Under the pieces are notes generated by a model. That model had not been told where the DNA came from and ran no database searches. It saw nothing but the letters and a program-made list of their open reading frames with translations. A program made the position numbers and the translations under genes. A stretch of 64,000 nt of DNA, from positions 664,772,802-664,836,801 of the forward strand of contig CM042690.1 of NCBI GenBank assembly GCA_023614405.1. The letters are read 5' to 3'. This DNA comes from Avena insularis (Eukaryota; Streptophyta; Magnoliopsida; Poales; Poaceae). Below are positions 1 through 11,312 of this stretch, piece by piece (position 1 is the stretch's first letter; each line of letters starts with the position of its first letter).

Positions 1-1188
1 GAGGAGTGGATGGGGTAGATGGGGTGGGTCCCTGGCTGGCAGAGAGAGAGAGCAGCTAGGGGGTGCTCGGCATGGTGAGGGTAAGGTGGTTAGGGTTTGG
101 GTTTAGGGAGAGGAGTTAAGGAGAGAGGTTAGGGGTAGGGTGGTAGAGACTTAGGGTTTTAGGGTTATGATCTAACAAGATCCAACAAGGTGAAAAGAGA
201 TGGTGAGGTGAGTGGATTTGGTTAAACACAAGGTGATGGAAAAAGAAGGAGAGAGATAGAGATGGGTTTTTGGATATGATCTCACATGATCATGCATGGA
301 TGGGATGATGGATAAGGAGAGGGGTTAGGCTTGATGCACATGGCAAGGACAACAAAGATCCAGATGAGGAGGTTTGAGAGAGAAAAGGGGAGCTCACAAA
401 AGAAAGGATCCAATCAAAACAAAGAAAACCAAAGGAGAACAAGATGGTGGTGACTTGCATGGCCCATGCATAAGTAATAAATGCCATGTTTATTTTGTTA
501 AAACAATAATAAGGTCATGGCATTTATTCACATGCATTCCAAAAATATGGATCTAAGGCCAAGCTAAAGGAATTTAGAAGGATGTTCCATGTGGAGTAGA
601 TGGAGATGGTCATATTTGAATATAATTAGGACATGCTAGTGTGTATATTCCACTAGGTGCATAATATCCTCAAGAATATTCCAACATGAGCAAAAATTCC
701 AAAACCATCCATATGGAAGCTAGAAAAAGGGTCCACTCACAAAGCATGCAAAGGTGGCTCCACATAACAAAAATGTGAAAACAACATGATGCTTGCATGG
801 AAGCATGTGGAATAGTAAAAAGGATCCATCCTAACCCATGTGAGCTAGAGGTAAACCCAAATAAGATGCAAAGCTCACATTTAGTTGGATGATGGAATTA
901 TGGAGTGGTGACAAGAAAGGTGGTGGAGTTGAAAAATATATGCCCTCCAACTCAATTTGGGCATTAACAATATGTCAAGAACCAACTACAATGTATCAAG
1001 AGGCAAATACAATTAATAAATGCATATGAGATAAGAACCAAATGAAAAGGATTTTATATGATGCTCAAATGCAAGGTGGCATGATGACATGAGAATGACA
1101 TAATTATGATGCAACAATATATGTACGAAGTAGCATTTTATTATTAGACAATGTAGCATTATAGATGTTAGACAGATGGGATGCTACA
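1..1188 (-). repeat. 3' LTR (partial) of the Gypsy element
   Basis: Positions 1-1188 repeat 10127-11312 almost base for base, including a 3-bp indel near 865. Read on the minus strand it begins TGTAGCATC. Small ORF-like stretches inside it (for example 290-487, duplicated at 10416-10613) are LTR sequence, not genes. Confidence 0.95.
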
Positions 1189-1203
1189 ACTCTCCCCCAC
1201 TAA
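1189..1203 (-). other. Polypurine tract of the Gypsy element
   Basis: On the minus strand AGTGGGGGAGAGT directly precedes the LTR start TGTAGCATC. This is where plus-strand DNA synthesis is primed in LTR retrotransposons. Confidence 0.85.
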
Positions 1204-1225
1204 ACAGGAATCTCGCCCCGAGATT

Positions 1226-4200
1226 CTAGGAAGAAGAAGAAGACACAAAGAGGGTAGGATACTTGGCACGGAGCTCATCCTCGCGTTCCCAAGTGGCTTC
1301 ATCAACGGAATGGTGCGACCACTGCACCTTGCAGAACTTGATGGACTTGTTGCGAGTCCTTATTTCTGCGACTTCTAGGATTTTTATGGGGTGTTCTTGA
1401 TAAGATAGATCTTCTTGGAGATTGATGAGTTCATGGTCCACGGTCCTGCCGGGATCCTTGAAGCACTTCTTGAGTTGAGAGATATGGAAAACATCATGGA
1501 CCTTGAGTTTTTCAGGGAGCTCAAGAGCATAAGCGACTTCTCCTCTTCTTCCACAAACTTTGAAAGGACCGATGTATCTAGGAGCCAGCTTTCCTTTGAT
1601 ACCAAACCGGTGCGTGCCTCTCATGGGAGTGACACGAGGGTAAACGAGATCACCAGGGACATACTCCATGTCCGTGTGCTTTCTTTCATAGTTGCTCTTC
1701 TGGCGACTTTGAGCAACCTTCAGGTTTTCAAGAATGATGTGAACCTTCTCCTCCGCTTGAGTTACAATGTCGGGGCCAAACAATGTTCTTTCACCTGCGC
1801 CTGACCAACCAATCAGAGTTCTGCATTTGCGACCATAGAGAACATCAAATGGTGCCATCTTTAGACTTTTCTGGAAGCTGTTGTTGTAAGAGAACTCAGC
1901 ATAAGGAAGGCATTCTCCCCACTTCATGCCGAAAGAGATAACGCAAGCACGGAGCATATCTTCCAGAATCTGATTGATCCTTTCAACTTGTCCTTATGAC
2001 TGAGGATGGTAAGCTGTGCTGAAGTTCAACTTTGTTCCCAAAGCATTTTGGAAACTTCCCCAGAACTTGGAAGTGAAGATGCTTCCACGGTCTGAGCTGA
2101 TCCCAAGAGGAACCCCATACAGAGAGACAATTCTGTTGATATAGAGCTCAGCCAACTGAATTGCAGAAATTGTTTCCTTGATGGGAAAGAAGTGAGCCAC
2201 TTTATAAAGCCTGTCGATGACAACAAAGATTGCATTGTTGCCCTTCTGCGACCTTGGAAAACCAGTTATGAAGTCCATCTCAACTTTCTCCCATTTCCAT
2301 TCCGGAGGCTTCAATGGATGTAGAAGACCAGAAGGTTTCTGATGGACAGCTTTAACTCTGCGGCAGACATCACACTCCGAGACATACTTGGCACAATATC
2401 GTTTCAACCCAGGCCACCAATACTATGTTTTCAAGTCCATGTACATCTTAGTGCTGCCAGGGTGGATAGAAAGAACAGAATCATGCGCCTCCTTGAGAAC
2501 TTGCTCTCTTAAACCCGGGTAGTTTAGAACAAACATCCGGTGTTCAAAGAAAAGAGCGCCTTGGTCGTCGACGTGGAAGGACTCATACTTCGGAAGCTAA
2601 ATGTTGGAGATGATCTTTTTAGTGTAAGGATCACCAAGTTGAATGGAGCAAACTTTTTCTTCTAAGAGAGGGGTTGCCAGAAGATTCAGAAGATACCCTT
2701 GATCCACAATTTCAAGGTTGAGCTGACGGAATTCCTCGCACAAGAGAGGCTGTTGTTCTTCCACCATGAGGTTGTTGACATAAGCTTTTCGGCTGAGAGC
2801 ATCGGCCATGACATTAGCTTTGCCCGGAGTGTAGTTGATTGTCAGATCGAAATCATTAATTGCTTCAATCCACCTCCTCTAACGAAGGTTGAGATCAGGC
2901 TGTGTGAAGATATACTTCAGACTCTTGTGATCAGAAAAGATCTCACAACGGTTGCCAAGCAAATAGTGCCTCCATACTTTCAAAGCAAAGACAACTGCTG
3001 CGAGTTCGAGGTCATGTGTAGGATAGTTGATCTCATGCGTCTTCAACTATCGAGAGGCATAAGCAACAACTTATTTTTCTTGCATAAGGACCTCACCTAA
3101 TCCTTGCAAGGAGGCGTCATAGAATATCTGGAAAGGCTTTGATGTATCTGGGGGAATCAAGACTGGTGTGGAAGTGAGCTTCTCTTTGATTGTTTCAAAG
3201 CTTGCTTGACATGCAGGAGACCAAAGGTATTTCTTGCCTTTCTTGAGGAGATCGGTAAGAGGCTTCGCAATCTTCAAGAAGTTCTGAACAAAGCAACGAC
3301 AGTAACTAGCCAAACCAAGGAAACTCTAGACTTCTTTGAAATTTTTGGGTGGAAGCCAGTCAACAATTGTCCGAACAACTTCTGGGTTGACAGCAATGCC
3401 CTTGGCAGAGATGACGTGACCAAGGTAGGTGACTTCAGGCAGCCAGAACTCACACTTGGAGAACTTTGCATACAGGCGGTTCTCACGAAGCTTGTTTAGG
3501 ACACACCGAAGGTGTTCTTCATGTTCTTCTTTTGACTTAGAATAGACTAGAATGTCATCCAGGTAGACCACGACGAACTTATCAAGATACTCCATGAAAA
3601 CCGAGTTCATAAGCCTCGAGAAGGTGGCAGGTGCGTTGGTGAGACCGAAAGACATGACCGTGTACTCATACAGGCCATAGCGGGTGGTGAAAGCTGTTTT
3701 GGGAACATCTTCCTTGCGAATCTTGATTTGATGATATCCACTTCTCAAGTCAAGCTTAGAGAATACCACAGCTCCACCTAGCTGATCGAAGAGATCATTA
3801 ATCCGCGGAAGGGGATATTTATTCTTGATGGTTTTGGCATTGAGAGCCTGATAGTCAACACAAAGTCTATCAGTCTTGTCTCGCTTCTTCACAAAGATGG
3901 TTGGGCTACCCCAGGAAGAAGTATTGTGCTGAATGAAACCCAACTTCTCTTGTTCATCAAGCTGACGTTTGAGTTCAGCCAACTCAGCAGGACCCATTTT
4001 ATAAGGCCGCTTGGAGATAGGAGCGGTTCCAGGTTCAAGCTCAATCACAAACTCGACCTCACGATCAGGAGGCATACCTGGCAACTCTTCAGGAAAAACA
4101 TCTGGGAACTCACAGACCACCGGAACACTCTGAATAGCCTCCATAGCATCATCATTCAGAGCCGCCAAAGAGAAAAGCTGAATTGCAGGAGTCGGACTTG

Positions 4201-4230
4201 GGGAATAGACTATATGGCCTTCAGGAATTT
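1226..4230 (-). pseudogene. Gypsy pol remnant: RT, RNase H, integrase, chromodomain-like tail
   Basis: One minus-strand frame reads through most of this stretch but is broken by stops, for example at 3326, near 3071, at 2597, near 2424 and at 1994. The first Met of the long RT block is at 4168. RT motifs are clear; the catalytic YLDD is encoded at 3554-3565. RNase H follows at about 3300-2800. Integrase has its zinc-finger cysteines near 2350-2375, an SDRG block near 2090 and the VERIN glutamate just after the stop at 1994. The C-terminus (about 1230-1400) reads like a degenerate chromodomain, with an EATWE motif. All enzymes are known steps of reverse transcription and integration. With this many stops the copy cannot make an active polyprotein. 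Confidence 0.9.
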
Positions 4231-5685
4231 TTAGAGAAACCGAGGTTCAGCACAATCAATCACAGCTGCATTTGCTGTCAACCAATCCATGCCTAAGATA
4301 ACATCAATGTCAGAATTGCCCAGAATAATTAAGGAAGCCAAGAACGAAGAACCACCAATCCCAATTTGATTGCCATGGCTGATTTTGGAAGATGCCATTG
4401 TTGCTCCAGGAGAAAGGACCATTAAACGTTTAGGGAGAGGATCCATTGCTAACTCATTCTCATTTGCAAACTTGTGAGAAACAAATGAATGCGATGCACC
4501 AGAATCGAACAAAACTCGTGCAGGAACTGAGTTAACAGGAAGCATACCCATCATAACTCCAGGTGCATGCTCAGCTTGAGCGACGTTGACACAGTTGGCA
4601 CGAGCAACAGTGGACCCGGGCTTGGTGTTGATGTTGAGAGCCCGAGGTGGAGGTGCACGAACCATAGAAGAACTTGCTGCAGGTCTTGGAGGTGGTGGAG
4701 GAAGAGCTTTGTTGTTCATGGGACAACTCCAGTGTTGATGCCCAGTGTTCCCACAAGTGTAGCAAGCACCAGGTGGACCTGGAGTAGCGTAGCCAGGGAC
4801 TCCGCCATGCGCTCCAGGGTAGTTGTGGTTGTAGCCCCTAGGAGCCGCGGTGAAGGAGTTTGGTGGCCTTGCCGCGTAGCTTGAAGGTCTTGGTGGAGCC
4901 GGGAGCGACGGTGGGGTGTTAGGAACCCACACGCGGCGCTTAGAAGGAGCTGTCATAGCTGAAGAGCTTGTTGCGTCATGGCTGTGTTTCTTGGACTCCT
5001 CAAACACTTGCCTACTTTCTTCTTCCTACAGAGTTGTATGTTGGAGTTCCAGAAAAGACCCCGGCCTTGCATGAGTAATTGCATATTTGATAGATGCATT
5101 GAGCCCTTGCCTGAACCTCTTTTGCTTCTTCTTGTCATCAGAGATCTCATCGCCACCATACCGAGAAAGGTTCATGAAGTTCCTGATATAGGTATTGACA
5201 TTGTCATTGCACTGCTTGAGGTTGAGAAACACTTCCTTCATCCTTTCCATGACAATTTCTGACAGATATTGCTCTTTGAAAGCCCCAGTGAACTGCTCCC
5301 AAGTAGGCTGAAAACCAGAGTGGTTTGCCTTCAGGTAATTCTCCCACCACAGAGCTGCATCTCCCTTAAAAAGGTGAGTGGCGCATTTTACCCATTCTTG
5401 CTCAGGAACATCAGCAGTCATCAGCAACCTTGACATCTCACGCAGCCAATCATCTGCGTCTAGAGGCTGATCAGACACCTCAAAGTGGCGCGGGTTAAAC
5501 TTCAGAAAGCTCTTGATGTCTCCTCGCTTGGGAGGTGGAGGTAGCGGAACAAACTAATTCCTCCTGACACTTTCTTCAAATCGTTGTTGGTTCTGCTGCA
5601 TTGCTCCCAAGGCATTAGCAATACTTGCCAACACAGCCCCCAGTTTAGGTGGTATGTCCTCCTCAGAATGGCGTGGTGGTGCCAT
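4231..5685 (-). pseudogene. Gypsy gag-protease remnant
   Basis: The frame opens at an ATG at 5685 (MAPPRHSEED). It has a stop near 5553, the main Gag block at 5478-5026 (WWENYL, FKEQYL), another stop at about 5023, then a CCHC zinc knuckle (CYTCGNTGHQHWSC, about 4730-4775) and an aspartic protease core (FDSGASHSF, about 4487-4516). At about 4236-4245 the reading frame shifts by one base relative to pol. Gag forms the particle and binds RNA; the protease cuts the polyprotein. The two internal stops and the frameshift make this copy non-functional. Confidence 0.88.
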
Positions 5686-5689
5686 CCTG

Positions 5690-6540
5690 TGATTGATATA
5701 AAACTCAAGTCAGTACCATAATGGAGAATAATAATAATCCAAAATAGTACCAAAATGGAATTAACCAAGATTAAAGGATACAAATTACTAAGATGATATT
5801 AAAATATCAACAAAGTTCAAAGCACCTAGAAGATATTAAGCATATCGCACACGACCGAACAAGGAGTGTGGTACACAAAACTATCAAAGAAAAATTTTCC
5901 ACAAATTTTGGCATTAAAATACCACTATATGCGCAAAACCACTTAACGAATCAAGATTAGTAACTCTACCAATTCAATATACAAGAGCGAATGATAAAAG
6001 TAGTGGTATGGTCGCGACTCCATCCCGCACTCAAATCATTACTCCGCACATGAACAAGTAAAACACATATCCCAACTCCCATTCTTCTTAAGATGAACCT
6101 AAAGATTAGCAACTACGGAAAACAAACACCCCTAACAAGATAGCGTCGGGTAACAAAGAGTAAGACAGATTGCGTCGGTATACAACTAATCGGATAGATC
6201 GCGTCGGTTTACAAAAGCCTGTCGATATGGAATGTACCGACAGTTGATAACCAAAAGACAGATAGCGACAACAAGTTGGATGCAACAGATAGACAAGGAA
6301 TTACACACACGCACACACAACCTATGGTACTACGGAACCCAGAACACGTGAATCCTAGTTTGGATTTTAGAAGAGGATTGAAAACGTTACTCTTCCTTAC
6401 CAGAAAAGGGTGGGTGGGTGGGTAAGAAGAAAAATGGAAGCGGTCCTACTCTCACGTTTTGTTTTTCCCTAGTATACATAGCTACCAAAATATTTGCTAG
6501 AATGACAATGACCATTTGGCTGAGATCCTGAAGGACGGGA
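5690..6540 (-). other. Untranslated leader of the Gypsy element
   Basis: This lies between the primer site and the gag ATG on the minus strand. It is AT-rich and has no long ORF. It contains a short CA run near 6305 and repeated AGATWGCGTCGG-type words at about 6140-6210. Nothing else was recognised. Confidence 0.6.
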
Positions 6541-6555
6541 TGGCTCTGATACCAA
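6541..6555 (-). other. Primer binding site (tRNA-iMet type)
   Basis: The minus strand reads TTGGTATCAGAGCCA, the standard plant primer site complementary to the 3' end of initiator tRNA-Met. It fixes the inner edge of the right LTR at about 6557. Confidence 0.92.
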
Positions 6556-6556
6556 T

Positions 6557-9500
6557 TATAACTACCTCGGACCCTATGCTCTAAGTTCAAGCCAGGATGA
6601 AACGGACGTGGTTAAAATAGTACAGCAGGGGCCCAGGGGACCGCCCACGTGTAGACCCGTCGGCCGTCCTAACCACTTCCAAGACATCAGGACAAGAGCG
6701 AGCGTGAGGCAACAAAGAAGAGATCAAATACATACACAAGTGAGTATGTATGCAAGCTACCATACAACAGTTCTCAGAGCCATTCCATCTAAAAAAAATA
6801 GAAATATTGCGATGCCATACGGCAAGATCCAAATATCCTAGATAGAGATAATAGTTAGGATAGCTCCTCATACATCAAACATCAGAGTATCAGGCGGAAG
6901 CGGAAAACAAGATCTGAGTACGGATAAGAAGCAAATTGGCATAAGATGCCACATAAATAAACACATCCCGCCCACAGATCTCGCAGATCCCCATCCACAG
7001 AATCTCTACACCGAGTGATCGTTGCCAACATCATCCGTCTCCTCCACCCAGTATCCATCTTGCGAATACACCTGTTCATCTGAATCAAACAATTTATCAT
7101 GTGAGACCCTAGGGGTACTCAGCAAGTCTTTATGCCTCTAAAGGGGACATATACCTGGGGTGACGCAATAGCAGCAAAAGATAATAACTAACAAGTCTAT
7201 AGATACTCGCTAACCATCCGCCTAACCAATGATAGACGGATGTCCGTTAATTAGAAGCAATAGTTATAACAGTATAAAGTAACAGATCCATCCTCCTTCT
7301 CGCTTACCAACGAGAAAGCGGACGAACAACCCATCCGTTGGCAGTTTTATTAACCATTCCATGAGTATTGCACTATTTACTAGTCCGGTATTTAGTTAAA
7401 TTAAAAGCGGTACTTTAGTTATACTTGTCTGTGATCGAGAAACTGTGCTCCAAGTCGTCCATAACCGCGGACATGGCTTTCAGAAAGATTTACCCCGCAG
7501 GGGTGCACAAATAGCAACACACACTCGATCAACCTCGGAAAAACCAACTCAAAACCCAACGAGGCATTCACGACAAAGCGATCACAGGATTTATAAAATA
7601 TTTCAGGGGGCCACCCCATTAAGCTACCCGCAACGAACTTGGCCGACTCCGAGACGGACCCAAGGTTTGCGTCAATGGATGTAAACGACTGGGAACCCGA
7701 AAATGTGACTGGGCTTGTCGATACCGCGAAAACACTCCGCATCCAAAACAGTACAGGTGCTCTACACACAATCTTAATAAAGCAGTAAAACATGGCATAA
7801 GTACAGTATAGTAAATAAAACCCCAAACTAGTTTGTGGCCCCAAAAATAGAAATGAATCAAGCTCTGGCTCAGGGGGGTCCATAAGGCCTCCCGGATGTG
7901 GATAGTGCGAATAGTCAAGGAACAGGAATCAAGTACTCGGGGTCCTGCGGGACACAAGTGAGCATGAAAAAACAAATGACAGATATTGCTCACCGGTGCC
8001 TCTTTCATAAGTTATCCCATTACTACTCAGGTTAAGTTATTTAGGTACCTCGTTATCCATCAGACACTCACATACCCTACACATGCTGTTCTACGACTCG
8101 CATGGCTCAAACAACTCCTGTAGTAATGGCTCATAGGGTGGAGGAACAAACTTCGGTGGAGTTTAAAAGTAAAAGCTATGCAGTATTTGGGATTCAATTT
8201 AATGCATTCGCGACTCAATGATGCAAGAATAAGATAGAGGCAATAGGTACTATGTGTATGCAAGCATGTGATAGTGCTTGCCTGGCAGCTTAGTTGAAGC
8301 GAGGAAGAATCTGGGTAGTACTCCTGGGGTTCCTGATATTTCCCCTGCTCGGCGTCTATTCGAAGAAGAACCAAACAAATAAGGGCCAACATAAATAACG
8401 TGCATAAGCGTATGAATAAAATGCGACAAGCAAACAAGCATGTCATGATAAATGATGCACAATTTACATGGTAATAATGTAGCATGGCATGGGTGAGGTG
8501 TGGGGTACAAGAATAAAGCATTTTATTAGGTTTTAGTCATGTTTTGATCCCATAACACTTGCTGTCCACTTAATATTTATATGATGCATGCTGCAATTCA
8601 AAACAAGGAATGCATAGTTAGAACAGGCTCGTCGCGCTGATCGATTTAGACATATTATTTGTCAAATTTGGAGTTGTAGATTTAAAGTTATTAATTAATT
8701 GAGAAAAGGCATTTTTATTGCATTTAAACAATTTCGAAAATTTAAATTAGTCAAACGTTAATTTGGATGGCAGATTTGAAATCCTCACATTTTTCTGATT
8801 CAAAAACATATATTATTTGTCAGATTTGGAATTACCAATTATAAGTTATTAATTTCTGGATTTAAAATCATAATAAACATTTCTGAAAACATTTTATTAA
8901 AACAGATAAATGCAGATACTTTTTCCACCCACAGAAACCTAGCCACGGACACAGACAGGTGGGCCCTATGCTGTGCTGGCGAAAACGACGCGCAAAAACT
9001 TTTTATACCGCGGGGGAAGTAAGCCACGGCGACTGACGAGTGGGGTCGGCGCTTGAGCGGGCCCACACGCCAGCGGGTGAGCAGGGCGCGGCCATGTGGC
9101 GCAGATGGGGGACTGCGGGTTGAGGATTTGGAAACCCAGGTATCTTTCTGTAAAACAGACTCAGCCGCCGACAAAGCGGGTGAGCGCTGGTGAGCCGGCA
9201 AAAGGTGGGGGGTTTTCTAGAAATGTACCACGCGATCTTTTTCTTCCGTGTTTCGACAAAACCGACGGCCGACGGGGCAGCTGCTGGCTCGAACCCGCGA
9301 TCTGGGCGCTCGCGCAGAGAGGCGGAACCACTGCGGTGGATGGGGGTTGCTAGAAGAAACGAGTTGCACGGCTAGGTATGGTCTTCTGCGGCGCACAGCG
9401 AGTAAGACCTTCCGCGACGCCAACGCATAGAGTGCGCTCGACGAAACGGCCGGCGGGAACATGAAGCAGGAGCGAAGGGGAGGTGTCTAGGAGGTAGGGT

Positions 9501-10007
9501 GGCTCACCACAAGGCTGTCGGAGGTGTTGGATCGGGCCAGGAAGCGACGGATCAGCGACGGCGTAGACGCCGGCGAGCTAGGGTTTGTCGGGGTGCGTCA
9601 GCGTTCAGCGGCTACCGGGCCTCCTCCTCCTCGCTGCAGAGCACAGGGGCGGCGCCGGGATCCATGTGGCCTTCCTCGACACCTCGCGCAACACGCCCGC
9701 CGCCTAGATCAAGGGGATGGTGGTGGAACCGACGATGGTCGCCGGGGGTGGAAGAGATGGAAGCAGGAGGGGTTGGGGCTGCGGCGCAAGGCCAGGAGGG
9801 GATCCGGGGCACGGCAGAGGCCGGGAGAGGAGATAGATATGGACGGGGGAGAGGGGGTCCCGTTGGAGGCGCAATGGAGGAAAAGGTGGCTTCGGCCACC
9901 TTTTCTCCTCTCGAGCACGTGCTTGGCCAGGCTCGGCAGGGGCGAGGGGCTACAGCTAGGGCCAGGGCGAGGTCAGGGAGGGCTGGCTCGTGTGTGGGGC
10001 CGGTTTG

Positions 10008-10073
<66 letters not shown>

Positions 10074-11312
10074 GAGGGGAGGCTCGGGGTGGCATGGAGC
10101 TAGGGTTGGGCATCGGCTAGGGTTAGGAGGAGTGGATGGGGTAGATGGGGTGGGTCCCTGGCTGGTAGAGAGAGAGAGCAGCTAGGGGGTGCTCGGCATG
10201 GTGAGGGTAAGGTTGTTAGGGTTTGGGTTTAGGGAGAGGAGTTAAGGAGAGAGGTTAGGGGTAGGGTGGTAGAGACTTAGGGTTTTAGGGTTATGATCTA
10301 ACAAGATCCAACAAGGTGAAAAGAGATGGTGAGGTGAGTGGATTTGGTTAAACACAAGGTGATGGAAAAAGAAGGAGAGAGATAGAGATGGGTTTTTGGA
10401 TATGATCTCACATGATCATGCATGGATGGGATGATGGATAAGGAGAGGGGTTAGGCTTGATGCACATGGCAAGGACAACAAAGATCCAGATGAGGAGGTT
10501 TGAGAGAGAAAAGGGGAGCTCACAAAAGAAAGGATCCAATCAAAACAAAGAAAACCAAAGGAGAACAAGATGGTGGTGACTTGCATGGCCCATGCATAAG
10601 TAATAAATGCCATGTTTATTTTGTTAAAACAATAATAAGGTCATGGCATTTATTCACATGCATTCCAAAAATATGGATCTAAGGCCAAGCTAAAGGAATT
10701 TAGAAGGATGTTCCATGTGGAGTAGATGGAGATGGTCATATTTGAATATAATTAGGACATGCTAGTGTGTATATTCCACTAGGTGCATAATATCCTCAAG
10801 AATATTCCAACATGAGCAAAAATTCCAAAACCATCCATATGGAAGCTAGAAAAAGGGTCCACTCACAAAGCATGCAAAGGTGGCTCCACATAACAAAAAT
10901 GTGAAAACAACATGATGCTTGCATGGAAGCATGTGGAATAGTAAAAAGGATCCATCCCAACCCATGTGAGATAGATGTAAACCCAAATGATGCAAAGCTC
11001 ACATTTAGTTGGATGGTGGAATTATGGAGTGGTGACAAGAAAGGTGGTGGAGTTGAAAAAGATATGCCCTCCAACTCAATTTGGGCATTAACAATATATC
11101 AAGAACCAACTACAATGTATCAAGAGGCAAATACAATTAATAAATGCATATGAGATAAGAACCAAATGAAAAGGGTTTTATATGATGCTCAAATGCAAGG
11201 TGGCATGATGACATGAGCATGACATAATTATGATGCAACAATATATGTAGGAAGTAACATTTTATTATTAGACCATGTAGCATTACAGATGTTAGACAGA
11301 TGAGATGCTACA
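6557..11312 (-). repeat. 5' LTR of the Gypsy element, about 4.75 kb
   Basis: This LTR is bounded on the left by the primer site and on the right by the TGTAGCATC end. It is unusually long for an LTR. The part at 8900-10010 is GC- and CpG-rich with several overlapping open frames on both strands, which I read as compositional and not genic. A (GA)n run sits at 10012-10069. The last 1186 bp match the 3' LTR at 1-1188. The exact inner boundary is uncertain by a few bases because no CA dinucleotide end is visible next to the primer site. Confidence 0.88.
10012..10069. repeat. (GA)29 microsatellite
   Basis: 58 bases of uninterrupted GA dinucleotide inside the 5' LTR. It produces ER-repeat peptides in overlapping spurious frames. 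The equivalent part of the other LTR lies outside the window. Confidence 0.98.

Larger units (their letters stand above)
1..11312 (-). mobile_element. Ty3/Gypsy LTR retrotransposon (chromovirus-like), 3' LTR truncated by window start
   Basis: The order on the minus strand is 5' LTR (6557-11312), tRNA-iMet primer site (6541-6555), gag, protease, RT, RNase H, integrase, polypurine tract (1189-1203) and 3' LTR (1-1188, incomplete). The two LTR parts align from position 1 against 10127 with roughly 1-2% mismatches by eye, so the insertion is fairly recent. The coding region nevertheless carries several in-frame stops and a frameshift, so this copy is dead. Integrase-last order, a YLDD reverse transcriptase and a chromodomain-like tail place it in Gypsy, probably the Tekay/Del side. 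It is inserted in the Copia element at 11313-15602; the other half of that Copia and the target duplication lie left of the window. Confidence 0.92.

Noticed and set aside
9499..10185. Long overlapping open frames (up to 228 codons) in the right LTR
   Set aside because: They lie in CpG-rich LTR sequence with several frames open at once and run into the GA repeat. There are no domains and the Gly/Arg composition is random.
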